From NCBI RefSeq assembly GCF_011682145.1, contig NZ_WHJH01000031.1, forward strand, positions 1 to 64,000: a DNA stretch of 64,000 nucleotides, in the 5' to 3' direction. Shown piece by piece: positions 26,697 to 36,245 of the stretch. A program made the position numbers and the translations under genes. The notes below the pieces were generated by a model, which made no database searches, was not told where the DNA came from, and was given only the letters and a program-made list of their open reading frames with translations. How positions within the stretch are numbered: the first letter of the stretch is position 1; each line of letters begins with the position of its first letter. The DNA is from Massilia mucilaginosa (GTDB lineage: Bacteria; Pseudomonadota; Gammaproteobacteria; Burkholderiales; Burkholderiaceae_D).

Positions 26697-27560
26697 TTAC
26701 CAGCTCATCTCGCCCTTGCTGACCTTGGCGCCGATATCGAGGGCCAGGCCCGGCGGCGCGTCGGGATAGGCGCTCTTCATGCGCGCGATCAGCTCGGTGC
26801 TGTTGGCCGTGGCGGCCAGGCTTGTCTCGTAACGCTTGAGGTAGCCCTGGGTGTAGGCGATGCTGCTCTGGTCCAGTTGCGTGCCCGCCTTCATGTGCCC
26901 GGGAATGACGACAGCCGGTTTCAGCGCGGCCATCTCGTCGAGCTGGGCGCTCCACGCGCTGCGCTGCGCCGCCGTTGGCGCATCCGCCATCCACAAATGC
27001 AGGTTGCCGAACACGCCGATGGTGCCGGTCACGGTCTTGATCGACGGAATCCACACATACGGACGATGGGCCAGCGCGCCCTGCGTGCCGCGCACTTCGA
27101 CCGCCTGGCCATCGATGCTCAGCGTCATGCTCTGCAAGGCCGTCGGCAAGGCGGTCGCCGCCGGCGCGTTCACGCCCATTTTGGGGCCCCAGAAGGCCAC
27201 CTTTGCCGCCATTTTTTCCTTGATTTTCTCGATCACTTGCGGCGTGGCGACCACTTGCGCCTTGGGAAAAATCTGCTTGAGCGTGTCCACACCGAAGTAG
27301 TAATCCGGATCGGCCTGGCTGACCAGGATGGTGGTGAGCTGCTTGCCGCTGTCGAGCACGTTGGCGGCGATGCGCAGCGCGTCGGCGCGGGTGAAGCCGG
27401 CATCGATCACCATGGCCTCCGTCTCGCCATAGATCAGCGTGGAATTGACGTTGAAGCTGGCGCCGTCGGCGTTGTAGACCTTGGTTTGCAGGGCGGGCGC
27501 GGCCAGCGCATTGGTAAAGACCAGGGTCAGGGCGGCAGCGATGGCGGTGGTGCGGAACAT
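26697..27560 (-). CDS. Exported metallo-beta-lactamase-fold protein with degenerate metal site
   Basis: This 287-residue protein has a signal peptide (AIAAALTLVFTNALA) and the MBL-fold pattern: STLIYGETEAMVIDAGFTRADALRIA, then TTILVSQADPDYYFGVD at the place where HxHxDH normally stands, and VIPGHMKAG for the third metal ligand. Two or three of the four motif-1 ligands are therefore missing (Q-A-D-P-D-Y). It may bind a single metal, use other residues, or not be an enzyme. GGAG precedes the ATG. It is divergent from a LysR regulator 103 bp away, which is probably its regulator. Confidence 0.85.
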   Translation of the reverse strand: MFRTTAIAAALTLVFTNALAAPALQTKVYNADGASFNVNSTLIYGETEAMVIDAGFTRADALRIAANVLDSGKQLTTILVSQADPDYYFGVDTLKQIFPKAQVVATPQVIEKIKEKMAAKVAFWGPKMGVNAPAATALPTALQSMTLSIDGQAVEVRGTQGALAHRPYVWIPSIKTVTGTIGVFGNLHLWMADAPTAAQRSAWSAQLDEMAALKPAVVIPGHMKAGTQLDQSSIAYTQGYLKRYETSLAATANSTELIARMKSAYPDAPPGLALDIGAKVSKGEMSW

Positions 27561-27663
27561 AGTGACTCCAATAAAGATGTTGTACGGAAGCGGCCAGTGT
27601 AATCACGTCGCCCACGCCGATAAACGGGTTAAACTGCGCATGACTGTTTCATGGATCGGACAA

Positions 27664-28551
27664 ATGGATCGAATCACCGCAATGCGCGTCTTCGTGGAGG
27701 TGGCAACCAGCGGCAGCTTCAGCGCCAGCGCGGACAAGCTCGACATGTCGCGGGCGATGGTCACGCGCTACGTGTCGGAAATGGAAAAGTGGCTGGGCAC
27801 GCGCCTGTTGCAGCGCACCACGCGGCGCGTCACGCTCACCGATGCCGGCGAGAACTGCTTGCGGCGCAGCCAGCAGATGCTGTCGCTGAGCGAGCACATG
27901 GAAGAAGAGACCGCCAGCGGCGGCGCGCTGCGCGGACAGTTGCGCGTCACCTGCAGCATGTCGTTCGGGCACGCGCAACTGGCGCAGGCGCTCACCCGTT
28001 TCCTGGAGCGCCATCCGGGCCTGCATATCGACCTCAATCTGAACGAAGGCGCGCTCAATCTGGTCGAAGCGCGCATCGACCTGGCCATTCGCATCAGCAG
28101 CGAACCGTCGCCCCTGCTCATTGCGCGCCCGCTGGCGCAGTGCGACTCGCTGCTGGTGGCCGCGCCCGCCTATCTGGCCGCGCGCGGCACGCCGGCCGCG
28201 CCGCGCGAGCTGGAAAGCCACCGCTGCCTCAGCCATGCCAACGTGGGGCGCAACATCTGGTCGTTTGCACGCGATGGGGAGTCGATCCAGGTCGACGTGC
28301 TCAGCTATTTCAGCGCGAATGACGCCACTGCCCTGCTAGCCTCGGCGCTGGGCGGCGGCGGCATCGCCATGCTGCCGACCTACCTGGTCAATCCGATGGT
28401 CGCCAGCGGCGCCTTGCAGCAGGTGCTGCCCGCGTGGCGCATGCCGGCCCTGACGATTTATGCGATTTACCCGTCGCGCCGGCAATTGTCGCCATCGGTG
28501 CGGGCACTACTGGATTTTCTTGTCGAGCACTTTGCCGTCCTGCCGTGGTGA
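27664..28551 (+). CDS. LysR family transcriptional regulator
   Basis: This 295-residue regulator has an N-terminal winged helix-turn-helix (MRVFVEVATSGSFSASADKL ... RTTRRVTLTDAG) and a two-lobed effector domain from about 90. The RTTRRVTLT form marks the CrgA/DmlR-like branch common in Burkholderiales. It is divergent from the MBL-fold gene, the classical layout for a LysR regulator and its target. The inducer is unknown. The start at ATG 27664 fits the family; an open extension to 27481 overlaps the divergent gene. Confidence 0.92.
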   Translation: MDRITAMRVFVEVATSGSFSASADKLDMSRAMVTRYVSEMEKWLGTRLLQRTTRRVTLTDAGENCLRRSQQMLSLSEHMEEETASGGALRGQLRVTCSMSFGHAQLAQALTRFLERHPGLHIDLNLNEGALNLVEARIDLAIRISSEPSPLLIARPLAQCDSLLVAAPAYLAARGTPAAPRELESHRCLSHANVGRNIWSFARDGESIQVDVLSYFSANDATALLASALGGGGIAMLPTYLVNPMVASGALQQVLPAWRMPALTIYAIYPSRRQLSPSVRALLDFLVEHFAVLPW

Positions 28552-28639
28552 GGCCGGCGCTTGACGGTGGCTGGAGCGCGGCTCCGGGCCAGAGGGGTCG
28601 TCCCGGCACCCATGCCAGGCACCGGAAAACAACGCTTTC

Positions 28640-28954
28640 TTATCCTTCGAGATCGGTGGGAATCCCGAATTCGTCGTGATTCCCGCGCCGCAAGCCCGGT
28701 TTGGTGAGTACGCGCAAGGACACGCTGATGTGGACCGAGTTGTCTGCCAGATACTCCGCAGCCCCGACCGTCCCCAGCATGGCTTGCAAAATGATACCGA
28801 CCTCGACTTTTTGCGCGGTGAGCGTATCGCCGCGCCCGATCACGCGCAAGGGGCGTACCGGGGCCGCCAGGGCCGTGGCGACGGCAATCGGATCGTTACT
28901 GGCCGGAACAGTTCTGTTCAGGACCGCATCATCGAGTTCAGCGAAAATTTTCAT
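28640..28954 (-). CDS. Hypothetical 104-aa protein
   Basis: The protein opens MKIFAELDDAVLNRTVPAS and continues with an alternating hydrophobic segment (VEVGIILQAMLGTVGAAEYL) and an Arg-rich tail. No domain recognised. Neither ATG 28954 nor ATG 29005 (17 codons upstream) has a good ribosome-binding site, so the start is uncertain. It converges on the LysR gene and is divergent from the DUF1631 gene. The codon pattern and lack of a competing frame support it being real, with moderate certainty. Confidence 0.5.
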   Translation of the reverse strand: MKIFAELDDAVLNRTVPASNDPIAVATALAAPVRPLRVIGRGDTLTAQKVEVGIILQAMLGTVGAAEYLADNSVHISVSLRVLTKPGLRRGNHDEFGIPTDLEG

Positions 28955-29156
28955 TCTGGGGATACTAAGGTTGATCTTACATGTGGTCGGTTCGCCAACA
29001 CGCATAGACAGAGGTCGCGAACAAGCATTGTATCTGATACATCTTCATTAAATAAATGCAACTGAACAGTGCATTCAAGCCAACTATGTTGCTCTAATGC
29101 GCTATCATGGCTTTCAGACATCCGGATCCGCTCATCCATTTGAGCACAAAAACGCC

Positions 29157-31466
29157 ATGCAAATACCAAAAAGAGTGTTCCAACTTGCGAAACAGCCCGC
29201 ACTGTCGGGTTTTCGCGTCCTCGCGTCCAAAACCATCGCCGAGGCCGGCGCCACCATGGACAAGGCCCTGCAAGGCAAGGGCACGGCCGACCTGCGCCTG
29301 ATGACCAATGCCCGCTACGTCCTGCGCCAGAACGCCGCCCTGTTACAGGAACGCATGGAGCATCACTTCGCCAGCTACCTCGAACGCGCCATGGACACCA
29401 TGTACATGGACACCCGCGCCAGCATCGACGACATCAGCGCCGACAACCTGACCCTGATCGAGGACGATGTGGTCACGCGGCAAATCGAAATCGAGCGCCT
29501 GGTGATGCGCCTGCGCGACGCCGACCAGCCCAGCCTCGGGCGCCTGAACCTGATGATTGCGCAGTTGCATGGCGACGGCGACGTGCGCGAGCGCGAAAAT
29601 CCCTTCCGTCCGTACCTGCTGGCGCGCTCGCTGCACGAAGCGCTGCGCCAGTGCGTCATGGACGAGGTGCAGTCGAAAGTGCTGTTCGACACTTTGTCGC
29701 TGGCGATGGTACATTGCCTGCAAGGATACTACGTTGCAATAGAAGAAGTGTTCGAATCGCGAGGAATTTCGACCAAATTGAGCGCGCGCCCGACCGCGCT
29801 CACGCGCGCCCAGCGCGACCGGCTCGCCTGGCAAAAGGCGGCGGAACAGCTGATCGCCCACGGTCCCGCCAGCGCGCGCGCTGTTGCGCCGGCGGCACAC
29901 CCGTCCACCCCGCCAGCGCAGCAAAAACAAGCCCGCATGATTCCCGAATTACAACGCCTGATGCAGCAGCAACGGAAGGCGCCGGCGCTGCACGGCAGTT
30001 CCCTGTCCCAGCAGCCGCTGCCAGACTTGCAGGACATGGTCTGGAACGTCTTCAACCAGCCGAAAGCGGCGCGCCCGCCGCGCCACGCCCATGCGCCGGC
30101 CATGGCGGGCGATGCCGGCAGCGGGCCTAGCGCCCTGGAAGCGCAACTGAAACAATTGCAGCAGGCGCGTCCGGCCCAGGCCGGCGGGCGGGCCAGCCGC
30201 GAGGCGCCCGCCCCGCTCGACCTGCGCGCCAGGCTGGCCGATGCCGCCAGCAGCGAGCCGGAGCGGGTCACGATCGACCTGGTCAGCCTGCTGTTCGAAT
30301 CCATCGTGCACGACGAGCAATTACCGGAAGGCGTGCGCGGACAGCTCGGCCGCCTGCACGTGCCTTTCTTGCGCGCCGCCATGCAGGAACCGTCGATGCT
30401 GCACGACGCCCAGCACCCGGCGCGCCGCCTGCTCGACCGGATCGGCACCGTGGCGACCGGCATCACGCCCGAGATGGCCTGCTATCCCGCACTGGAAAAC
30501 CAGATCGATACGGTGCTCGACAACGTGCTGGAGCGGTTCGATACCGACATGACCGCGTTTGCCGACGGCCAGCGCCAGCTCGACCAGTTCGTGTCGGCGC
30601 TGCTGCCGCGCAGCGACCTGGGCCTGGCGCGCTGCATCGACACCCTCGGCACGCTCGAAGCGGCCAGCGCGCGCCACAGCGATGCCGCGACCGCCCTGGC
30701 GCCCTTGCTCGATCCGCTCGACCTCGACCCGCGCATCGGCAACTTCATTACCGATATCTGGAGCCGGGTGCTGGCGCATCCCGCCAGCGAGGCGAGCGCC
30801 AGCCAGGCGATGCTGGCCGAGCTGATCTGGAGTTCGCAGGAAAAAACCACGCTGGAAGACCGCGCGGTGATGGTCAGCATGCTGCCCGGCATGGTCAAAC
30901 GGGTGCGCGAAGGGCTGGCCGCGGCCGGCATGGGCCAGGAAGCGGCCAAGGCCGCGCTCGACCAGCTGGTGATGGTGCACATGGATGTGCTGGGCCAGCG
31001 CCAGCCGCCCTCCGCCCGCCCCGCCACCCTGGCCCAGCTGCGCGCCCATTTCGCCGCCTTCGACGGCGTGCCGCAAGCGGGCCGGGACGCGGTCAGCATC
31101 GGCCACGACCAGCTCGAAGCGGCGCTGGCGCAGCGCGGCATCCGGGCCGATCTGTACACCGATCCGGGCAAGAGTGCGGCGCCGGCCGCCGCCGAACAGG
31201 AATGGCTGGGCATGGCGCTGCCGGGCGCCGGCTTCGAAATCGCCCTCGACGGGCGCTACGTGCCGGCACGCCTGAATGCGGTCAGCCCGCGCGGTAGCCT
31301 GTACCTGTTCTCGGTGAAAGGCCAGGCCGCGCCCGCCACCTTCACCCGCGACGCCCTGCTGGCGGCGATGCAGGATGAAACCTTGCGCACGGTGGAGCAC
31401 GCGCCCGTGTTCGAGCGCGCGGTCGAGTCGCTGATGGCTGGCGCCGAAGCGCTCAGCAACGCCTGA
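29157..31466 (+). CDS. DUF1631 family protein
   Basis: This large cytoplasmic protein of about 769 residues belongs to the betaproteobacterial DUF1631 family. The N-terminal part (residues 20-230) is a helical region with VLRQNAALLQERMEHHF and LHEALRQCVMDEVQSKVLFDTL. A low-complexity Ala/Pro/Gln linker runs about 250-370. The conserved C-terminal half includes ERVTIDLVSLLFESIVHDEQLP and ends with a compact beta domain (GAGFEIALDGRYVPARLNAVS ... LYLFSVKG), which looks PilZ-like in size and shape (my reading). The function is unknown; a cyclic-di-GMP link is speculation. ATG 29157 (MQIPKRVFQ) preferred over ATG 29097. Confidence 0.88.
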   Translation: MQIPKRVFQLAKQPALSGFRVLASKTIAEAGATMDKALQGKGTADLRLMTNARYVLRQNAALLQERMEHHFASYLERAMDTMYMDTRASIDDISADNLTLIEDDVVTRQIEIERLVMRLRDADQPSLGRLNLMIAQLHGDGDVRERENPFRPYLLARSLHEALRQCVMDEVQSKVLFDTLSLAMVHCLQGYYVAIEEVFESRGISTKLSARPTALTRAQRDRLAWQKAAEQLIAHGPASARAVAPAAHPSTPPAQQKQARMIPELQRLMQQQRKAPALHGSSLSQQPLPDLQDMVWNVFNQPKAARPPRHAHAPAMAGDAGSGPSALEAQLKQLQQARPAQAGGRASREAPAPLDLRARLADAASSEPERVTIDLVSLLFESIVHDEQLPEGVRGQLGRLHVPFLRAAMQEPSMLHDAQHPARRLLDRIGTVATGITPEMACYPALENQIDTVLDNVLERFDTDMTAFADGQRQLDQFVSALLPRSDLGLARCIDTLGTLEAASARHSDAATALAPLLDPLDLDPRIGNFITDIWSRVLAHPASEASASQAMLAELIWSSQEKTTLEDRAVMVSMLPGMVKRVREGLAAAGMGQEAAKAALDQLVMVHMDVLGQRQPPSARPATLAQLRAHFAAFDGVPQAGRDAVSIGHDQLEAALAQRGIRADLYTDPGKSAAPAAAEQEWLGMALPGAGFEIALDGRYVPARLNAVSPRGSLYLFSVKGQAAPATFTRDALLAAMQDETLRTVEHAPVFERAVESLMAGAEALSNA

Positions 31467-31469
31467 GCT

Positions 31470-32360
31470 TTACAGCTGGCGCGCGGCGAAGGTATCGCAC
31501 TGCGCTACCTGGCCGTTGTCGAGGCCGCGCTTAAACCAGCGCGCGCGCTGTTCCGAGCTGCCGTGGGTAAATGAATCCGGCACCACATGGCCTTGCGACT
31601 GGCGCTGCAAGGCATCGTCGCCGATTGCCGTTGCCGCTTTCAGTGCGGCGTCGACATCGCCCTGCTCCAGGATCGCGCGCGACTGGTTGGCGTGGAACGC
31701 CCAGACCCCGGCGAAACAGTCGGCCTGCAATTCCAGGCGCACCGACATCGCGTTCGCCTGTTTTTCGGTGCCGCGCTGACGCGCCTCGTCGACCTTGTCG
31801 GTCAGGCCCATCGCATGCTGCACATGATGGCCGATTTCGTGGGCAATCACGTACGCCTGGGCAAACTCGCCCTCGACCTTGAAGCGCTCTTCCATCAGCT
31901 GGAAGAAGCTCATGTCCAGATACACCTTGCGGTCGGCCGGGCAATAGAAAGGCCCGGTCGCGCTGCTGCCGGCCCCGCAAGCGGTCTGGGTGCGGCCCGA
32001 ATACAGTTGCAGCGCCGGCTTCTGGTAGGTGCCGCCCTGCTCGCGGAACAACTTGGTCCACACGTCCTCGGTATCGGCCAGCACCACGCGCACGAACTTC
32101 GAGCCGCGGTCGTTGGCCGGCACGCCCGGCGCCTGGCCCTGCTGTTGCTGCACCGGCGCCTGCGCGCCACTGCCGCCGCTCATGATGCTCAGGATGGTCA
32201 TCGGGTTGACCCCGAAAATCCAGCCGCCGACCAGGGCGATGACGATCGAGCCGATGCCGATCGAGCGTCCGCCGAAGCCAAAACCGCCTCCGCCTCCGCC
32301 GCCGCCCGAACCGCGCACATCTTCCACGTTGTCGCTTTCGCGATTACCTTCCCATTTCAT
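31470..32360 (-). CDS. YpfJ-type neutral zinc metallopeptidase
   Basis: The 296-residue protein matches the putative neutral zinc metallopeptidase family (E. coli YpfJ). It has a Gly-rich N-terminal segment (17-30), one membrane helix at about 35-52, and the zinc motif H174-E-I-G-H178-H in VIAHEIGHHVQHAMG. The family RLELQADCFAGVWA motif, probably giving the third ligand, and DSFTHGSSEQRARWF are also present. The active domain probably faces the periplasm. Biological substrates are not known. It converges on the DUF1631 gene with a 3-bp gap. ATG 32360 (MKWEGNRESDNVEDVRG) is the family start. Confidence 0.92.
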   Translation of the reverse strand: MKWEGNRESDNVEDVRGSGGGGGGGGFGFGGRSIGIGSIVIALVGGWIFGVNPMTILSIMSGGSGAQAPVQQQQGQAPGVPANDRGSKFVRVVLADTEDVWTKLFREQGGTYQKPALQLYSGRTQTACGAGSSATGPFYCPADRKVYLDMSFFQLMEERFKVEGEFAQAYVIAHEIGHHVQHAMGLTDKVDEARQRGTEKQANAMSVRLELQADCFAGVWAFHANQSRAILEQGDVDAALKAATAIGDDALQRQSQGHVVPDSFTHGSSEQRARWFKRGLDNGQVAQCDTFAARQL

Positions 32361-32481
32361 GTTCTGCTCCACAATGCATTTTGTTAATCTTATAATGACT
32401 TTACGCTGAAAGCCAATTTCCTGGCGCACACAGCGATGTTAACTGTTCGCCTTGCGCGACAACCTGCCCCGCCCGAGACCC

Positions 32482-32913
32482 ATGACCGAGCCGTCCGCCC
32501 ACTTCCTCCTTGCCGCCGCCGCCCTCAGCGCCGCTGCGGCCGCCCTGCACATTGCCTGCATCGCCGGCGGACCCGACTGGTACCGCGCGCTCGGCGCGGG
32601 CGAGCCGATGGCCCGCATGGCCGCGTCCGGCTCCTGGTATCCCGCCACCGTCACAGGCGCCATCAGCGCCGTGCTGCTGGTGTGGGCCGCGTATGCGCTG
32701 GCCGGCGCCGGCGTGCTGCCGCGCTTGCCATGGATGCGCGCCATCCTGTGCGCAATTACCGCCGTGTATGTGGCGCGCGGCCTGGCCTTTGTGCCGATGA
32801 TGTTCTTGATGCCCGGCCGCAGCCTGGTGTTCTGGGGCTGGAGCTCGGCCATCTGCATGGGCATCGGCATCGTGCACGTGCTCGGTGTACGCCAGGCCTG
32901 GGCGTCGCTGTGA
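32482..32913 (+). CDS. Small membrane protein, unknown function
   Basis: The 143-residue protein has four hydrophobic segments starting MTEPSAHFLLAAAALSAAAA, with a repeated Ala-rich pattern and a conserved-looking GGPDWYRALGAGEPMARMA loop. It probably sits in the inner membrane. I do not recognise a named family. Start at ATG 32482; an in-frame ATG at 32452 is possible but encodes an unlikely Arg/Pro string. Confidence 0.7.
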   Translation: MTEPSAHFLLAAAALSAAAAALHIACIAGGPDWYRALGAGEPMARMAASGSWYPATVTGAISAVLLVWAAYALAGAGVLPRLPWMRAILCAITAVYVARGLAFVPMMFLMPGRSLVFWGWSSAICMGIGIVHVLGVRQAWASL

Positions 32914-33073
32914 GCAAGCGCCGGCGTGCGCCGCGCCTGGGTGCGCGTACCCGCCCGGCGCCAGTGCCGGGTGTCGCCATGAGGGAGCGGTCGCCTGCGC
33001 TTGCCATGGCCGTGGCAAGCGCCGGCATGCCGGCGCCAGCGATGAACCGCGTCTTGCCGCGCGCGCGGCGGCC

Positions 33074-33823
33074 ATGATCGACATCCTGGTGCGCGTGCTG
33101 CTCATGCCACCGATGAGCCTGATCGTGCTGATCCTGGCCGGCTACGCGCTGCGGCGGCGCTGGCCGCGCTGCGGGCGCGCCGTCAGCCGGCTGGGACTGG
33201 CCGCCCTGCTGGTGCTGTCGACCAACGCCGGCTCGCTGCTGCTGGTGCGTCCGCTCGAACAACTGACCGCGCCGCTGGCCGACGCCGGCGCCAGCGGCGC
33301 CCAGGCCATCGTGGTGCTGGCGGCCGGCAACGTGCATGCCGCGCCCGAGTACGGCGGCGCCGACATTCCCGACGACATCGCCCTGCTGCGCCTGCGCTAC
33401 GCGGCGCGCCTGCAACACGCCACCAATCTGCCGCTGCTGGTCAGCGGCGGCAATGGCGAGCCCGACAAAGGCATTCCGCCCAAGGCCGTCACCATGGCGC
33501 GCGCCCTGCGCGAGGATTTCCGCACGCCGGTGGCCTGGACCGAAGAGCGCTCGGCCGACACCAGCCAGAACGCCCGCTACAGCGCCGCCCTGCTCAAGGC
33601 GGCCGGGGTGCGGCGCGTGCTGCTGGTCACGCACGCCATGCACATGCCGCGCGCCGAGCGCGCCTTCCGCGCCGCCGGCCTCGACGTCGTGCCGGCGCCG
33701 ACCATGTTCTATTCGCGCAGCAGGCTGACGCCGCTGATGTTCGTGCCCGGCTGGAGCGGCATGTTCCGCTCATATTACGCCACCCACGAATGGATCGGCC
33801 TGGCGTGGCAGCGCCTGCATTGA
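33074..33823 (+). CDS. YdcF/ElyC-like DUF218 protein
   Basis: This 249-residue protein has two N-terminal hydrophobic helices (10-30, 40-60) and a DUF218 domain: AIVVLAAGNVHAAPEYGG, LPLLVSGGNGEPDKGIPPKA, EERSADTSQNARYSAALLK, VLLVTHAMHMPRAERAFRAAG. The E. coli relatives are ElyC (SanA-like), involved in envelope integrity and undecaprenyl-phosphate use, and YdcF. The SADTSQNA motif is the family signature of the presumed active site. It lies 160 bp after the small membrane protein; the GC-rich gap between them holds nothing recognisable. Confidence 0.88.
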   Translation: MIDILVRVLLMPPMSLIVLILAGYALRRRWPRCGRAVSRLGLAALLVLSTNAGSLLLVRPLEQLTAPLADAGASGAQAIVVLAAGNVHAAPEYGGADIPDDIALLRLRYAARLQHATNLPLLVSGGNGEPDKGIPPKAVTMARALREDFRTPVAWTEERSADTSQNARYSAALLKAAGVRRVLLVTHAMHMPRAERAFRAAGLDVVPAPTMFYSRSRLTPLMFVPGWSGMFRSYYATHEWIGLAWQRLH

Positions 33824-33925
33824 CCGGCTCGGCTCGGCCCGGCTCGGCCCCGCACGCGCGCTGGCCGGCCCGGACCACGCACGCCTTGCCTGACCGTCCG
33901 ACTGGCTCGCTGGCGCGGCGGCGTC

Positions 33926-34714
33926 TCAGCCGGCGGCCGGACTGTCGCGGCCGCGGTCGAGCAGCCCGCCCAGCATCTCTAGCGGCAGCGGAAACACAAT
34001 CGTCGTGCTCTTGTCGCTGGCCAGGGTGCCCAGGGTTTGCAGGTAGCGCAGCTGCATCGCGCCCTGCTGCCGCGCCAGCACGTTGGCCGCCTGCATCAGC
34101 TTTTCGGACGCCTGCAATTCGCCTTCCGCGTGGATGACCTTGGCGCGCCGCTCGCGTTCCGCTTCCGCCTGGCGGGCGATGGCGCGCACCATCGATTCAT
34201 CCAGGTCGACGTGCTTGATTTCGACGTTGGCCACCTTGATGCCCCAGGCGTCGGTCTGGGCGTCGAGCACCTGCTGGATATCGATGTTGAGCCGTTCGCG
34301 CTCGGCCAGCATGTCGTCGAGCTCATGCTTGCCGAGCACCGAGCGCAGGGTCGTCTGCGCCAGCTGGCTGGTCGCTTCCATGAAGTTGGCGACCTGGATG
34401 ATGGCGCGCTCGGGATCGATCACGCGGAAGTACAGCACGGCATTGACCTTGACCGAGACATTGTCGCGCGAGATCACATCCTGCTTGGGCACGTCGAGCA
34501 CGATGGTGCGCAGGTCGACCCGCACCATTTGCTGCAGCACGGGAATGAGCAGGATCAGCCCCGGCCCCTTGACCGACCAGAAGCGCCCCAGCTGGAACAC
34601 CACGCCCCGCTCGTACTCGCGCAAGATGCGCACCGACATCGCCAGCAGCATCAGCAAGAGGAACAGCAGGAAAAACACCAGCGTGCGGATACCGAACCCG
34701 AGACCATCGTCCAT
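33926..34714 (-). CDS. Slipin family (SPFH/stomatin-like) membrane protein
   Basis: This 262-residue protein has one N-terminal membrane helix (10-28) and a full SPFH domain (REYERGVVFQLGRFWSVKGPG ... DVPKQDVISRDNVSVKVNAVLYFRV). A helical oligomerisation region AIARQAEAERERRAKVIHAEGE follows. It starts 2 bp after the NfeD gene stop, the conserved slipin/NfeD pair thought to scaffold membrane microdomains with a membrane-bound protease. NfeD-type proteases cleave the C-terminal part of stomatin partners in archaea. Confidence 0.94.
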   Translation of the reverse strand: MDDGLGFGIRTLVFFLLFLLLMLLAMSVRILREYERGVVFQLGRFWSVKGPGLILLIPVLQQMVRVDLRTIVLDVPKQDVISRDNVSVKVNAVLYFRVIDPERAIIQVANFMEATSQLAQTTLRSVLGKHELDDMLAERERLNIDIQQVLDAQTDAWGIKVANVEIKHVDLDESMVRAIARQAEAERERRAKVIHAEGELQASEKLMQAANVLARQQGAMQLRYLQTLGTLASDKSTTIVFPLPLEMLGGLLDRGRDSPAAG

Positions 34715-34716
34715 CG

Positions 34717-36141
34717 TTACTCTCCTTTGTTGATGTGATTGAGATTGGCATGATCGGCGCGATCATGGTCGACAGGGACGACCTCCAGCCGCGCCCCCTT
34801 GCGCGCCAGCACCCGCACCGCCTGCCCGGGCCGTAGCGCAACGCCGCTGTCGACGCGCCAGGTTTCGCCGTTGACGTCGGCCCAGGTGTCGTCGCCGCTG
34901 GTGCCGATGACTTCGGCAAGGCTGCCGACCAGCGCGTTCGGTCCGCCCGCCACGGCACGCCGGCGCGTCCGCAACGCCACCGCGCCCATGCCCGCCACCA
35001 GCAGCGCGCTCGCGATGGCCAGCGGCACCACCAGCGCGACCGGCATGCCGTAGCCGGGCAGGTCGGTGTCGACCAGGATCAGGGCGCCGGCCACGAAGGC
35101 GGCAATGCCGCCCAGCCCGAGCACGCCAAAGCTGGGCAGGAAGGCTTCGCCCACCATGAAGGCCAGGCCCAGCAGGATCAGCCCGAGTCCCGCGTAGTTG
35201 AGCGGCAACAGATGCAGGCCGTACAGCCCCAGCAGCAGGCACAGGGCGCCCACCACGCCGGGTGCGACCGCGCCGGGACTCATGAATTCAAACAGCAGGC
35301 CGTACAAGCCGATGCTCATCAGGATCAGCGCGACCGCCGGTTCGGAAATCACCCCCAGCAGCCGGTTGCGCCAGTCGGGACGGTCGGCGTGCAGCGGCGC
35401 CCCGCGCGTGCGCAGGGTCGGCGTTCGCGCGTCCGGCCGGTCCAGTTTGACCCGGCGGCCATCGACCAGGTCCAGCAGCGCCGGTATGTCGCTGGCGACA
35501 TAGTCGATCACGCCGCTCTTGAGCGCGGCGTCGTTGGGCAGGCTGAGTCCCTCGCGCACCGAGCGCTCGGCCCAGTCCGCATTGCGTCCGCGCAGTTCAG
35601 CCAGCGCACGGATGGACGCGGCGGCGTCGTTGACCTGCTTGCGGCCCACCGGCGTGCCGGACTGCGCCTCCCGCGTGCCAGCGCCGCCTTCGGCGGGCCC
35701 GCCCAGCTGCACCGGCGTGGCCGCGCCCAGGTTGGTGCCGGGGGCCATGGCGGCGATGTGGCTGGCCATCAGGATGAAGGTGCCGGCGCTGGCCGCGCGC
35801 GCGCCCGACGGCGCCACGTAGACCGCCACCGGCACCCGGGATGCCAGGATAGCCTTGACGACCGTGCGCATCGAGGTCTCCAGCCCGCCCGGCGTGTCGA
35901 GTTCGATGATCACCAGTTGATGGCCGTTTTGCGCGGCGCGGGCCATGCCGCGCGCGAGGTAATCCGCACTGGCCGGGCCGATGGCGCCATCGACCGTCAG
36001 CACCGTCACCGGCGCCAGCGCGGCGGCGGACGGCGTCCACAGCAGGAGAAAGAGAAAGGTGGCGCACGCGATCAGCGGGCGCAGCAAGGCCAGCGGCCCA
36101 GGACCGGCAACAGCCAACCAAGCATGCACAATGCGTCTCAT
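34717..36141 (-). CDS. NfeD-type membrane-bound ClpP-class serine protease
   Basis: This 474-residue protein has a signal/anchor helix (24-42) and a ClpP-like domain with the Ser-Lys dyad region (SAGTFILMASHIAAMAPGTNLGA, GRKQVNDAAASIRALAELR). Four to five membrane helices follow from about 265 (VGALCLLLGLYGLHLLPLNYAG and on), then a C-terminal OB-like NfeD domain (NALVGSLAEV ... WRVDSGVALRPGQAVRVLARKG). It matches long NfeD (1510-N type) proteins. It forms an operon with the slipin gene 2 bp downstream and works at the inner membrane, probably in membrane quality control. Confidence 0.93.
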   Translation of the reverse strand: MRRIVHAWLAVAGPGPLALLRPLIACATFLFLLLWTPSAAALAPVTVLTVDGAIGPASADYLARGMARAAQNGHQLVIIELDTPGGLETSMRTVVKAILASRVPVAVYVAPSGARAASAGTFILMASHIAAMAPGTNLGAATPVQLGGPAEGGAGTREAQSGTPVGRKQVNDAAASIRALAELRGRNADWAERSVREGLSLPNDAALKSGVIDYVASDIPALLDLVDGRRVKLDRPDARTPTLRTRGAPLHADRPDWRNRLLGVISEPAVALILMSIGLYGLLFEFMSPGAVAPGVVGALCLLLGLYGLHLLPLNYAGLGLILLGLAFMVGEAFLPSFGVLGLGGIAAFVAGALILVDTDLPGYGMPVALVVPLAIASALLVAGMGAVALRTRRRAVAGGPNALVGSLAEVIGTSGDDTWADVNGETWRVDSGVALRPGQAVRVLARKGARLEVVPVDHDRADHANLNHINKGE

Positions 36142-36245
36142 CGCTCCCCCGGCATGGGACTGGTGTCCCGCCTTGCCTGGGGTTAGAAGCCGCGCACGCG
36201 CTTTGGTTCCGGGGATTTAGAGAAGAAGCGTCTTAAACCCGCAGG

